Program-made: the position numbers and the translations under genes
The notes under the pieces: generated by a model
What the model saw: only the letters and a program-made list of their open reading frames with translations
What the model was told of the DNA's origin: nothing
Database searches by the model: none
Assembly (NCBI GenBank): GCA_034620365.1
Contig: JAQGEQ010000213.1
Span: forward strand, 62,001 to 126,000
Direction of reading: 5' to 3'
Length of the DNA stretch: 64,000 nucleotides
Source: Pegea sp. RAD2-039
Taxonomy: Eukaryota > Chordata > Thaliacea > Salpida > Salpidae
Shown: positions 34,229 to 47,500 of the stretch, one piece after another
How positions within the stretch are numbered: the stretch's first letter is position 1
Layout: every line of letters begins with the position of its first letter

Positions 34229-37200
34229 ATGGGTGTTGTGTTGATGGTTGCTGAAAAGCCATCACTAGCTCTGTCAATTGCTAAATTACTCTCAAATGGA
34301 AAAATAAACAGCAGAAAAGGTTTAAGCAGTGCTTGCCAAGTTCATGAATATTACGGTAATAATTTGTTTATTATACTAACAAATATTTAGGACTTTTATT
34401 TACAGATTTCTTTAAAGGAGTCCAATCCCTATTTAAAGTCACATCAGTTTGTGGGCACGTGATGAGTATAGATTTTGATGGGAGATTTAATAATTGGGAA
34501 AAAACTGACCCCTCTGAGCTATTCTCTGCTCCGATAGTAAAGAAAGAAGCAAACCCAAAATTGAATATCATAAAGTGATTTTAACATAATCTCTTAGTTT
34601 GTTTATTATCAAAATTTTATTTTAAGATTCTTGGAAAAAGAAGCCAGAGGTGTTGACTTTATTGTTCTGTGGTTGGATTGTGATAAGGAAGGAGAGAATA
34701 TCTGCTTTGAAGTCTTAGATATTGTGGCTTCTAAAATGAAGGTTTATCAAAATTACATCTTAAACTCGATCCAAATTTTTGTAAATATTTTTTAGGGAAA
34801 TCAATTTGGGCAACATATTTTCAGGGCACATTTCAGTTCAATTACTCATAAAGATATTCATAATGCAATGAAGAATTTAGGAGTCCCAAATAAGAATGAG
34901 TCTTTATCAGTTGATGCTCGCCAAGAAGTTGACTTGAGAGTTGGATGTGCTTTTACTCGCTTTCAAACTCGATATTTCCAAGTAACTGATTTCAAAATTT
35001 TCATCAAAGTTTTTTTGTTGTAAAAATTATTTCGATTTTTCAAATTTTTATTTTGACTCCTGATAAAAAGTTGATTTGTAAAAATATTTCAAAAGTTTGA
35101 TAAACTTAAAAAGAAAAAAACTTAAATGTTTATTTGATGTGATGAATAAAAGTTGTTGAAAATAATCTTCTGATGTATTAGGGTAAATATGGGAACTTGG
35201 ACAGTTCTTGTATCTCATATGGACCTTGCCAGACTCCAACTTTGGGATTTTGTGTTGAAAGACATGATAAGATTCAATCTTTCAAACCAGAAACATTTTG
35301 GGTACTAGATGTTGAAGTTAAATGTCCAAATGATGGACCTCGTATCAGACTGGATTGGGAAAGGTTTAAATATAAATAGTTTGCATAAAATTCATCTTCT
35401 ACTCATAGAGCTCGAATCTTTGATTTGACCATCGCAAATTTGTATTTCAATCTGGTCAAAAGTGACTCATCAGCCAAAGTTGTTAATATCAAAAGCAAAA
35501 AAAAATCTAAACAAAGACCTCAAGCTTTGAACACTGTTGAAATGTTACGTGTGGCTAGCAGTAGTCTCAATATGAGTCCTCATCAAACAATGCAGGTATT
35601 GATTAGATGATATCATCAAAATAAGCTGAAAGTAACCACTTGTAGGCAGCAGAGAGCTTGTACACTCGAGGCTACATCAGTTATCCTCGTACTGAAACAA
35701 CTAGTTACGCTGAAAATTTCGATTTTCAAAATCCTCTTAAACAATTAAGCCGAGGATCTGACTGGGGTGATTATTGTCGTGATTTGCTAAAAACAGGGAT
35801 CACTAAACCTCGCAAAGGGTCAGATGCTGGAGACCATCCTCCAATCACTCCGATGCAGAACGCTTCTTACTCTGAAATTGGTGAGAGTTTAGTAGAATCC
35901 TTAACATCTTCTTCTAATCTTTAACATCTTCTTCGAATCTCTAACATCTTCTTCTAATCTTTAACATCTTCTTCTAATCTTTAACATCTTCTTCTAATCT
36001 TTAACATCTTCTTCTAATCTCTAACATCTTCTTCTAATCTTTAACATCTTCTTCGAATCTCTAACATCTTCTTCTAATCTTTAACATCTTCTTCTAATCT
36101 TTAACATCTTCTTCTAATCTTTAACATCTTCTTCTAATCTTTAACATCTTCTTCTAATCTTTAACATCTTCTTCTAATCTTTAACATCTTCTTCTAATCT
36201 TTAACATCTTCTTCTAATCTTTAACATCTTCTTCGAATCTTTAACATCTTCTTCTAATCTTTAACATCTTCTTCTAATCTCTAACATCTTCTTCTAATCT
36301 TTAACATCTTCTTCGAATCTCTAACATCTTCTAATCTTTAACATCTTCTTCTAATCTTTAACATCTTCTTCTAATCTTTAACATCTTCTTCTAATCTTTA
36401 ACATCTTCTTCTAATCTTTAACATCTTCATGATTTTTCATCTGGTGATTTGTAGGCAACTCTGACCACTACCGCCTCTATGAGTACATTGTCAAACATTT
36501 TCTCGCTACTATCAGTCCTGACTGCTCCTACCTGCAAACTGAAGTGATCTTCCTCATCTCATCCGAACGTTTCTCTTGCATCACAAAATCTCCTCTTGAA
36601 GCTGGATTCACTGAGGTCTCAACTGATCATCTTCATCCACTCCTTTGACCTCTTCTATCACAGATCATGCCTTGGTTGTCGATTGAAGGTGGACAGACTG
36701 CCCCGAAGTTGAACGAAGGTGATCTTTGTGACGTAGTCAAGGTGCTCCTTGGTGATAAGAAAACCTCGCCACCTGACTACTTAACTGAAAGTGAATTAAT
36801 AACTTTGATGGAACAACATGGAATTGGAACAGACGCAAGCATACCAACTCACATCAACAATATCGGTCAGCGTAACTACGTCACGGTGGTGTCTGGTCGA
36901 CGATTGCAACCAACCAGTTTAGGTTTGAATATTTGCGAAGGTTTCTCTGAACTGAAGTTAGTTTTACGTCAGGAATTATGTTGGTTCACGGATACGCGAG
37001 AATAGATCGTGATCTTTCGTTGCCGACTATTAGATCTGCGATTGAAGAACAACTCAGTTTAATTGCTAGAGGTGGTTTCTGTTTCTACTTTTCTTCTTTT
37101 TCTGATTTTGTTTGCTTCCAGGTCAAGCTGAGTTCACGGACGTTTTAAATCACGCAGTTCGAATTTTTGAGCAAAAATTTTTGTATTTTGTCGAACATGT

Positions 37201-38389
37201 CACTTCTATGGATAAACTTTTTGAAGTGACTTTCACACCTTTATCACAAAGTGGCAAGGCTCTTTCTAGGTCAGTTTCACCTTCAATATTTCTCAATTTG
37301 TTTGTTTTTTTGTAAAAATGCTGCAATTGAATATTTGAGGTGCTAAAAGAAGGTGAGTCCTAAAAAATGTCGACTACCACGCGCAAGGTTTGTGAGACGA
37401 GTAGTTTTTGAAATTAAGGTGCTAAATTGACAATTAGCGTCGAGAATTGAACCTTGGTCTTTGAAAAGACATTTTGGAACTTTTTCAACGAGTGTAAGTT
37501 TGAAATAATCAAATGATGAATTGATGATAGATGCGGAAAATGTCGTCGTTACATGAAGTATATTTCTACTGCGCCTCCTCGTCTTTACTGCAATACTTGT
37601 GATGAAACTTACGATTTACCCAATAAAACTAATGTGAAGCTGTACAAGGAGATCCGATGTCCTCTTGATGACTTTGAGCTGCTCTTTTGCTCCACAGGTC
37701 ATCATCGTTATCATCATTTGATCAAATTTCAAATCTTAATAGACAGGCTCAAATGGAAAGAATTATGTGATGTGTCCATATTGTTACAATCATCCACCAT
37801 TTGCTGGAATGGTTCCTGGGACTGGTTGTAATGGTTGCAAGCACCCTGATTGCCAACATTCCCTTGCAACACTTGGTGTAAGTCCATGTGACGATTGTGA
37901 AAGTGGAGTCCTTGTACTCGACCCAGCTTCAGCACCTAACTGGAAGTTAGCTTGTAATAACAACAAATGTTCGACTGTCGTATTGTTGTTTCAACACGCA
38001 CACAGAGTCAGTTTGTTTGTTTGTTGATTGTCCAAAACTATTCTGTTTCTCGCCAGATTGTTGTCTCAGAGGACTTATGTGAGTTTTGTGATCGCTTTAT
38101 AATTGATGTGGATTTTCATAAGGAGAAAAGTCCTTTTGAAGACGGTCGTACAAAGCATTCAGGTTCAAATCCTCGCCTCTACTCGATCTATCATCAGAGC
38201 TTTTTTTCAGGGTGCATTTCATGTGATGATACATTTAGCAAACTGATCACAACTAAAAGAGCAAGACTCACTGTGAAACGACAAGTGAATAGGAGTAGAA
38301 GAGGAGGTAGAGGAGGTAGAAGAGGAGGTGGAAGAGGAAAGCGAGTACCTAAAGATAAAATGTCACAGCTGGCTGCTTACTTTGTCTGA
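34229..38389 (+). CDS. TOP3B: DNA/RNA topoisomerase 3-beta
   Basis: Exons 34229-34355, 34406-34574, 34627-34741, 34796-34981, 35182-35363, 35409-35595, 35646-35880, 36455-36615, 36664-36922, 36973-37071, 37122-37269, 37531-37697, 37747-38006, 38057-38162 and 38211-38389 give 859 aa, matching animal TOP3B (about 862). The Toprim domain starts with [10 protein letters not shown] and has the acidic metal motif Asp116-x-Asp118-x-Glu120 in [11 protein letters not shown]. The catalytic tyrosine is Tyr335 in [11 protein letters not shown]. Conserved blocks [31 protein letters not shown] and [18 protein letters not shown] are present. Zinc-finger Cys pairs follow, then an RGG box ([15 protein letters not shown]) and the family C-terminus [12 protein letters not shown]. 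Type IA enzyme that passes single strands of DNA or RNA, usually with TDRD3. Intron 7 holds a large minisatellite. Intron 14 is 48 nt and stop-free in frame. Confidence 0.95.
35901..36430. repeat. 20-bp minisatellite in TOP3B intron 7
   Basis: About 26 units of TTAACATCTTCTTCTAATCT with recurrent T/C (CTAAC) and T/G (TTCGAATCT) variants and one unit shortened by three bases near 36325. It swells the intron to 574 nt, while the gene's other introns are mostly 45-60 nt. The array begins 20 bases after the donor. The unit is pyrimidine-rich on the coding strand. Confidence 0.97.
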
Positions 38390-39490
38390 AGACTTATAGA
38401 AATTTGCAAAAAATCTATTTTCATAATAACTTTTTCCCTTCAAATATTTTGTTTTAAAATTTTGTTGAATTTTTTGATGAAATAAATTTTGTAAAAATTT
38501 TCAGATTTGTTTTATATTTGCTTCTAATTTCGAAAAAAATGATTTTAGTTTAAATGTAAAAGTTAAGATCAGAAGATATTGATTTCAAATCAATTATTTT
38601 ACTTTCAAACAATCTTTTAGATGAATGATTGCTGAAACTAAATTTATTTTTCAAACCTTCACACAAAAAATGTTGATAAAGTTGTTGAGTTGAAACGATG
38701 GTTTAGTTGTCTGCCATATCATGTTAAACATGAAATCAGTTATCTTTAGTAATATCATTAGTTTGCAAAACAAACTTTTTGGATTTTCCCAAATTAGAAT
38801 TCATTTAATAAATAAACAAATTATGAATAAAGCTTGTTGATAAGATCTTAATGAGGGGTTACTGACGATTTCAAAAAATTAAAAAAAGAATAATTAAATT
38901 AGAATTTGTTTGAAGAAAACAATTCAGAAAAACTGCTTCAAGTTTATTTTTATTAAAAACAATAATTGATAATAAATGCATCATTAGTTTGAAATCAATT
39001 TGACAGTTGGTAGCTTTCTACCTGTTTTTAAGATTAGGTCAAAAAGTAAAAGCTTCAAAAACATAAGATAAGATCATTTTGCTTTAATGTATCAATCAGA
39101 CCCTTTGAAACTTCTTGTTTATGCATAAATCAGATGATGGCGATTAGTCAAAATGCTTGATATTTATACCTCTGATTACATACATAGTTTCGATTAAATA
39201 ACTGTTATAAAAAATGAATAATTAAAAAATCAAAGTTTTTTTGTTAGAATTAAAAAAAATTAACCTTTTTGATTAAAAGTTTATAAATTTAGATGAAAAC
39301 GTTTCGTGATGTGATCTTTTAAGATTTTTGTTGATGTTTAAAGTACCCTCAGGCAATTAAACTTCCTGGAAAATCTTATAAAAGAACTACATCTTGAAAG
39401 ACCTTTCACTTGATTTTAATCATTCTACGAAAAAGTATTTCAAATACAAAAAACTGTTTATCAGCAAGGTTTTCAAACTCATTTTAGATT
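38390..39490. other. Intergenic, TOP3B 3' flank and symporter A promoter
   Basis: An AATAAA at about 38480 may be the TOP3B polyadenylation signal. A TATA-like box lies at 39377-39384. No gene seen between. Confidence 0.5.
39377..39384 (+). promoter_or_regulatory. Putative TATA box of symporter A
   Basis: TATAAAAG lies 107 bases upstream of the ATG at 39491. Position and match suggest a core promoter with a leader of about 75 bases. Unproven. Confidence 0.35.
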
Positions 39491-42400
39491 ATGTCTTTGT
39501 TATCACTTAACGATTATGCAGTATTTGCGTGCTTGCTCGGGATATCAGCATGCGTTGGTATTTATTATGCAATTAAAGAATATTGTAGTCCAAGAATTGA
39601 AGATTCCGAAGATTTTATGCTTGGAGGCAGGTACTCATGTTTGTTTTATGAACTCATAAAGTCGGATTGTGTCTTCTTGTAAACTGATTTAATCTATCTA
39701 ATGTAGAACAAAGTTCAAACTAAATAATGAACTAAAGTTTGTAAGAATTATTATTTGATTTTTTCATTGCTTAAAACAAATAAATCGACAAAAAAATCAT
39801 TATTATCAGTTACTAAGCAGTAAACATTTTGGGATTTTACAACTTAATCGAAACTAAGGTTTGATATTTGTTCAACTAAAAGAAAATAGTCTCTTCCAAA
39901 AAAAAGATCTTACAAACACTATTTCAGAAAGCTTCATATGATACCGGTGGCTATGTCAATCACAGTTAGTTTTATGTCAGCAATTACTGTGCTGGGGACT
40001 CCTTCCGAAGTTTATTTATACGGAACAATGTACTTATGGTAAGTAACTACTTACATTTCAAAAAAATCGAAAACTATTCTGTCTTTAGGTTTGTTTTAGC
40101 TCTTCTGATAGTAACTATCATTACATCAGAGGTTTTCATTCCAATTTTTTATCATCTGAGGCTTTCAAGTACTTATGAAGTAAGTTTTAATTTCATTTGA
40201 TAAAAATTTCTTATAAAATTAAAAAGATTAAATAAGCTGGAAATTTTTTATTTCAGTATTTAGAGAAACGATTTAATCGAAAAGTTAGAAGCTTGGCAAC
40301 TTTCATGTTCATTTTTGAAACTATCTTATACATGGGCTTAGTTATTTATGCTCCTTCGTTAGCTCTGAATCAAGGTTTGTGACTTTTTAAACTTTCAACA
40401 GAACTAAAAAATAATCTTTTGTAGTGACTGGATTGGGTCTTTGGATGTCGATCATTACAACTGGATCTGTTTGTATTTTTTACACTTGTTTAGTGAGCTT
40501 GATAACAACTGCTGCAAGTTCTGTAAATCAAACTGTTGCTGATTTAAGGGCGGGATTCAAGCTGTGATATGGACAGATGTCTTTCAAGCTTTTGTTATGA
40601 TCGGTGGGTTTTTGGCACTGGCGGTAAAAGGGAGCATAGATGTCGGAGGGATGTTTGTAGTGTGGGAGAGATGTAAACTAGGAGGACGAATCGACTTTTT
40701 AAGGTGACAAATCAGGTTAAATCGACTGATTATTTAAAGATTTGTAGATTTGATCTTGATCCTCGTTATCGTCACTCTTTCTGGAGTATTGTAGTCGGTG
40801 GAACATTTTTCTGGCTACATATTTATGCTGTAAATCAAGCACAAGTGCAACGGTACTTGTGCTGTAAAACACTTTGTCAAGCAAAAGGGTAAAAATCGAT
40901 TTCTAAGTTTTTGACTTTTCAATAATTGATCAAAACATTATAAAAAGTTTTCTTATAAATTAATTTATAAGTTTATATTTTTAATTTCAAGTAATCTTTG
41001 CTTGATACGGTGTTTATATTGTTATGTTTATTTATATGTAAAAATTGTAACTACTAAAAATATGACAAACAAAAAGGATTTTTTTTCACTTACAGTGATG
41101 AATTATTTTCTTACTTTTGATCTAAATCAAGCTTTTTCAGAGCAGTTATCTTGAACTGGTTTGGATTAGCAATGATTATTGGCTTATGTGTTGTAAATGG
41201 AACAGTTATGTTTGCTTATTTTTATGATTGCAACCCTATGATGAATAACACAATTACAAAATATGATCAGGTCTTTTTTACTAATACTATATTTAATTCT
41301 AACAAGAAACAAAACAAATTGATTTGTTGTTTATTCAAAAATTTATTTTGTGAACAAATTTGACATCAAATTTTAGCGATATGAAATTTGGTATAAGTAA
41401 ATCATATTTGTAGCTTTGTATACATTAATCCGTGTGGTGCAGCGGTTACCACATCCGCCCACCAGGCGGGAGGTTTCGAATTTGAGTCTAGGTGGACAGG
41501 TATTTGAGACAAGGAAAAGTCCATCAAAAACCCGCGTAGAAGGGCTCTTTAAGCCTGGTTAATGACAACACTTCTAGGAGACGCAAAACCCTGAATTTAA
41601 AACCGAAGCTGAAGCCTCGTAGGCAGTTTATCGCCGTACTCACTAACATTCTAGCTGCTCTTACAATGCCAGCTGGGCGAAGCTGCATCAGTTTGTCTGT
41701 TTCGCTGCATAACCTTGTTAGCGGGGAGAGTGGAATCTTGCTGAATGGGCAACAAATGGATCTCCATAATTTATGTCCTGGTATACGTGCATGATGGTTC
41801 TCAGCCGAAGCAGGCCAAAAACATACATATTTGAAAATCATACGGCTATTACAATAAATTTTGTATTTCAGTTTATATTTCAGCAACTTTTTTTCAACAG
41901 ATGATACCATATTTTGCTTTACAAGTTTTTAGTGAATATCCTGGCATAACTGGCCTTGTAATATCAGCTGTGTTTTCAGCAAGTTTGAGGTAATTGTAAG
42001 AAAGATGGCGAGAAGACTGTTTAAGATCTTTGATTATTTCTAGCACTGTATCAACTGGTATAACTGCTTTAGCATGTGTAACTTTGCAAGATATTGTAAA
42101 ACCGCATACTAATTGGCATGAGAATACATACACATGGTTTTCGAGAGGTACTTATGTTTGGTTGTAAACAATTTATCGTCAGTTTTACTTAAAAAAAATT
42201 TAAAACTGATTTAATAACCAATTGATTGCAAGTTCTAGTAGCTGGGCTAGTTCTGACAAAAAGTTTTCTTTAAAATCATTTGGAAACATTTTTTTGTAAA
42301 GTAGTAAAAATATTAATTCAAATTTTAGACTTAAATCAATTCTAAATCAACTGAACTTTTAAGTTAAAGAAATTTTGTCTTAAATTGAATTTATTTTCTT

Positions 42401-43297
42401 TATTTTACGAATAACAGATGCTTTATATATTTTTCAGCTGCTGTTGTAACTTATGGGATTGTTTGTATTTCTTTGGCTTATGTCGCTTCTCATTTAGATG
42501 CTATTCTACAAGCAGCACTCAGCATTTTTGGAATATTTGGAGGACCTCTTGTTGGGCTCTTTACACTGGGAATTATATTTCCTTTTGCTAATGCTATTGT
42601 ATGTAAAGATTATAAAAAAATAATTTGTAAACAAATATTGTAGGGAACTATTATTGGTGTATTATTTGGACTTGCATTTGGAGTTTTTCTTTATGTTGGT
42701 CAAAAATGTTATCCTCCAAACCCTAAATTTTTACGACTTCTACCTTTCAACAACAGCGGGTGCCTAAACATATCAGTTAGTTTGATTTCCACTTCTCATA
42801 TTTTTTATTCATTGATAACTTTTCTAATGATGTTTAGTTGCAAACCATTAACATTCATCAATCGACAACTTTTTCTTCAAGAGGATTTGCTGAAATTTTT
42901 TCGTTGTCGTACAGTTTTTATAGCTGCCTTGGATTTACTGTTACTGTCTTTTTCGGTTTATTAGTAAGTTTGAGTACAGGTGAGTAAATCTCAATTAATC
43001 TTTTGAACTTAAGTAACGGCTTTAATAGGGGGTTGGAAACAAAGATTAGATGTTGATGCTAAATATCTTTACTCTTTGTTTGATCATCAAATCTTTAAAT
43101 GGATCCCTGATAAGATGAAAAGCTGGACTCGTTGTGGAGTGTCACGATCTTCATATGACCACCAGGATGAAGATCAGAAAGAGGTTTGTCAAAATAGCTA
43201 CAAATCTAGATGAACTTTAAAGTTTCTCCACTTTTGCTTAACTAGAAGAAATCATATTTTCTATTTTACTAATTCGTTGCAGACAACCACAATTTGA
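39491..43297 (+). CDS. SLC5-family sodium-coupled solute symporter A (SMCT/SMVT-like)
   Basis: Exons 39491-39630, 39928-40038, 40089-40179, 40257-40374, 40425-40492, 40549-40703, 40748-40888, 41141-41270, 41901-41989, 42044-42147, 42438-42598, 42644-42775, 42838-42979, 43029-43183 and probably 43283-43297 give about 583 aa. It is a polytopic plasma-membrane protein with the expected pattern of about 13 membrane helices. The N-terminal helix [20 protein letters not shown], the [20 protein letters not shown] block, [17 protein letters not shown] and the sodium-site region [20 protein letters not shown] all fit the SLC5A5/6/8/12 group (iodide, multivitamin and monocarboxylate carriers). The substrate cannot be told. 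With the last exon chosen, the protein ends in ETTTI, a class I PDZ ligand as in some SMCTs; that tiny exon is the least certain part. Its tail converges on paralogue B. Confidence 0.88.
41428..41870 (+). mobile_element. tRNA-derived SINE in symporter A intron 8
   Basis: The head TGGTGCAGCGGTTACCACAT resembles a tRNA A-box region. An anticodon-like stem follows (CCGCCCACCAGGCGG), then a B-box-like GGTTTCGAATTTGAGTC. A GC-richer body with no coding potential continues to about 41790-41870. It lies on the sense strand of the host gene. The matching intron of paralogue B is only 58 nt, so the element entered after the two genes split. I take it as a SINE, not a functional tRNA gene, because the acceptor stem does not pair and a long tail follows. 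Exact ends are uncertain. Confidence 0.7.
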
Positions 43298-43734
43298 AAT
43301 CATTTATTTCAACTAATGATTCAAACAAATTACTGTTGGAAGAACTTCTTGTGTTGGATTATTTGTGATTTGAAGTCATTTTGTAAATTTATTTAAGATT
43401 TACGAAAATAATTTCTTAATTTGTATATAGTTGTTAAAATTGTTACTCTTTACTTTAACATAGTTTCTTTGAATCATATTTTGTATAAACTAAGTAATAC
43501 AAAAAGATATAAAATAAGTTTAATTGTTAGTAAATTGATAAATAAAAAACTTAAAAAATAATCAATTGATTTTTGCAAGGATTTTTTGAAAATAAATAAT
43601 AAATATTTTAATAATCTGAAATTATTGAACCTCTATTTCTTTAATTTAAGAAACAGTTTTTCTAGGTGAAAGTTCATTTTTCAAATAAAGATTGAGGATA
43701 AAAAAAAATAAATTAGTTAAAATAACTTGTTAGG
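43298..43734. other. 3' flank of symporter A, no gene seen
   Basis: AT-rich spacer between the stop codon of symporter A and the duplicated segment. No coding pattern. Confidence 0.4.
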
Positions 43735-44560
43735 AAAAATGATTAAATTGATTACTCAAAATATTTCTTTTTGTTTTATTATAAAAGGTTTTAAAATCGA
43801 TTCAAAATATAGAATTAAATTCTTAAGGAAATTTAATTGGTAAAGTTCATCTTATAATTCTAAGTACTTTGGCAATTTTAATTACGTAAAGTTACGCACA
43901 AATCTATTCTTTCTTTGACGTTATTAAAAAGCTTCTCATTTCCCTTCTAGTAATTTTTAAGAAAAGAGAAAAGTAATGAAAATACGTTTAAAGTAAATTT
44001 GAAAAAAAAAGATAGAGAATCTTTCAGAATTTGTTAGCATGAAACCTAAACGATGTAATTAAAATTCTTACTGATTTTGAAAACTTACAAAAGCATTTCG
44101 AATGTATTTCAAAGAACGAACAAAACACTTTTAAGTTATTCTTTTTATAATTTGAAGTTTATTAACTTCTATAATAACATATAATTTAATCTTTAGTAAC
44201 TTTAATTATCAAATCTAAAACATATCTCAAACGTTGGATAACTTCCAATTTTTTATTCGATAATTTTGTAAACCTCTGCAGCAATATTTAAAATTTGTTT
44301 GTAATTTTATTCAAACTTCAAAATTAAATCCTCAAAATGGCAAAAAAAGAAAAAACTTTTACCCAACTTTATGTAATGAATGTTAAAAAAATTCAAATTT
44401 TTGTGTTACTCATTTCGAAACTTTCCACAAATCTCTCTGATTTTTTTGCTGAAGCTTCATAATCTGCGCCAACTAAATAATTTGTGTCTGAGCTCTGAAA
44501 ATAAAAAGACTTAGTATTCATAAAATGAATAATTAGCTCGAACAAACTTTCAGTTTATCA
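43735..44560. repeat. Source copy of the duplicated symporter-B 3' segment
   Basis: About 0.8 kb also found at 25892-26705 and, in part, at 33258-33392. It overlaps the last 28 bases of the symporter B coding region, so this locus is probably the source. Confidence 0.8.
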
Positions 44561-47500
44561 GGAAGCCAGCTAAGCAAAAAGTGATCAAATGGGTTGTACA
44601 GGAACCGTTTTTCCACAGAGTTGCGGGTATTCCAACCACCTATAAAATGAAAACTATTAAAATGGCGACTGAATGTTTTTTGATGAACTTAATTCAGGTT
44701 ATTTTGAATTTAGATAAAATTTATAAGACTATCAGTTGGTATCTAAAACAGAATAGAGAAAAAATGTAGCCAGTTACCTGTTGCAAAGCTTACAATTACA
44801 CCAACAACTGTTGTACATACAAATCCGAATAAACTGTAATAAGCGTAAGACATCGCATAAAGGTTGGCAATCCCTGGTGCTACAATATCTTCACCATCAG
44901 GCGAATTGTATATATCAGTTACATTTGGCTGAAAAGTTAAAGATAATTTACATTGTTGTTAAGAGAATACTTCGACGCTTACAGCAATGGTTGTTGTTGC
45001 ATTGATACAATCTAAATAAAGTTTGTTTGCAAATTCTGCATCTGGTGGGTAAAACTCTTTTCCAACATAAACCCAAATTGTACCAGCTAACCCACTTAAC
45101 AAGCCAGCTAAAGCACCCTATCAAGAAGTCAAATAAACAAGATAAAAGAACTTCAAATATTTATACTTTAACAGACTTCATGTTAGCAAACAATTTTGTG
45201 TATTTGGAAGTTCAATTATTAACTTAAAAATATTTTTTTGACTTACAAATGAATTAGTAAAAGGAAAGAGTAACCCCATAGAAAAAACACCCAGCATAGG
45301 TCCTCCAGTCATCCCTAAGATACTTAGAGCAGCTTGTAAAACCTCTCCTAACACTGAAGCAACGTAAGCCATAGCTATGCAAAGAGCTCCGTACACAATC
45401 ACACTGACTGTGACAAAAAGATTTGTTAGAAGTAAAAAAATGTAAATAAAAAAATGTACTTTTCGATAGCCAAGCTAATTGTCTATTAGACAAAGTAATC
45501 TGAGGTCTTATGATATCTTCTACCGTTACACAAGACATAGCGTTGATTCCAGATGAAACAGTGCTGAAAATTGGATTTCAATCTTTGTTTCAACAAATCA
45601 AACTCACTGACCTCAAACTACCAGAAAAAATGCAAGAAATAACAACTCCAGTCAACCCAGGAAACTTTTCAAATAGTTGAAGCGACAAATAAGGGAGTAG
45701 CTACCAAAAATTTAAGATTGAAATTAACTTTTACTTTAATGAAGATCTTCTTAATCACCTGATCAGTGGCAGAGACTTGGCCAGCTGTCAGAGGATCACA
45801 ATCACGAAAGTAGGCGTACATCACTAATCCATTCATACAACACAAAGTAATGATGAAGAACAGACCGACCCAATTCAAATAAATTGCTCTAAAATTAAAA
45901 TATGATTTTTGTTGAAAATAAATAAATATCGTTAAAGTATTTTTGGCAATTTGACCTTTTTGCAGATTTGATTGAAGGACAGCAAAGATATCTTTGAACC
46001 TGAGACTGACTAACAGCGTAAATACCTAACCACAAAAATGTTCCTCCAACCACAACGCTCCAAAAAGAGTGTCTAATGCGAGGATCTCCTTCAAAGCTAC
46101 AAATTGAAATAATCTGATTTTGAAATTTGTATTTTATGTTTTAAGACATATTTTGAATGGTTTTATAACACAGATATTTATCTTAAATTGTTAAACTAAC
46201 TGAACAAAATCGATTCTTCCATCCTCAGCGCATATTTCCCAAACTTTCTTAAATCCTCCGACATCTATGCTTCCTTTTATTAAAACAGCTAAAAATCCGA
46301 TTAGCATAATGCAAGCCTGGAAAGCATCTGTCCAAACTACGGCTTTAATTCCTCCCTTTACACAGAAATCAGGTAAATAAGTTTAAAAAATTATTTTAGT
46401 TTTAAAAGAAAATTCTGTTTCAACTAAAATATTAAATTCTCAAAGTAAGTTGAACAGTTTAAATCGATGAAATGAAAACAAATGCATTTAACCAAATAAA
46501 CAATTTTTGAAAAGAAATATTAAATTCTCTTCTTACATTACCAAATAGTTTTCATTTTTTAGTATAAATATTTCAATTTTCTTAAGGGCATTATTTTTTT
46601 AATTAAATACTAAAACTACTTTAACAAAACTTCAGAGTTTAATTGATTTTAGAAATTACACAAAATCTACTTTTTGGTGAGTTTTTAATTTTTTTAAATG
46701 AGCAAAGTTACTTTTTTAGTAATAAAAATATTTAAAATCGACCAGATTTATTAAGCTGTAGTGAAACTATTTCTATTTCAAAACATATTTACATTTCTCG
46801 ATTTGTTTATTTTGTAAGAACTTTAGTAACCTTGTTAATCAAACAATAGACTCCCTTCTTGTAAAAAATTATAATTTATCAAAGGTAAACTTACTAAAGC
46901 GGTATAAAAGATACAAACACATCCTGTTGATAACACTGAAGTCCAAAGATCTAATCCAGTCACTAAAAAAAATTAAAAAAATTAACTGAATTAGTTGTAA
47001 AGCCACCAAAATAAGAATTACTTATTTTAAGTTGTTTTTTAATTTCAACAAAATGTTTTAAGGTAATCTTTATTATAAAGTTATTTTTGGAATGCCTAGT
47101 GAAGCTTCTTAATTTAATTTATTGGCAGCTCACCGAGGCTTAAAGCGAGAGACGGGGCGTAGATAACAATTCCAATGTAGAAGATAGTTTGTAACAAATA
47201 AGTTAAAGTTACAGCCAGGCGTACAGATTTGTTAAATCGTTCGTCCAAATACTGTTCAAATTAGTAAAGAAAATTAAAACAATCTAAAATGATTGTTTTA
47301 ACATTTACGAAAAGCTTGAATTACTTCGTATGTGCTTGAAATACCCATCTTGTAGAAAGTAGGAATGTATATTTCAGAAGTAATAATTACAACTATAAGT
47401 AAAGCCAGGAGAAACCTGAGAAAGTAAAGTATGAATCTTAACATTAAGTTTTATACCTGAAATAAATTAATTTGATAATTATAGTAATCATTCATTATCA

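Noticed and set aside
40493..40548. Apparent frameshift in symporter A between FYTCL and GGIQAV
   Set aside because: The gap is a normal 56-nt GT-AG intron in phase 0 that matches the exon border in paralogue B.
41428..41500. Functional tRNA gene
   Set aside because: The acceptor stem does not pair, the B box is imperfect, and a long non-tRNA body follows; better explained as a SINE head.
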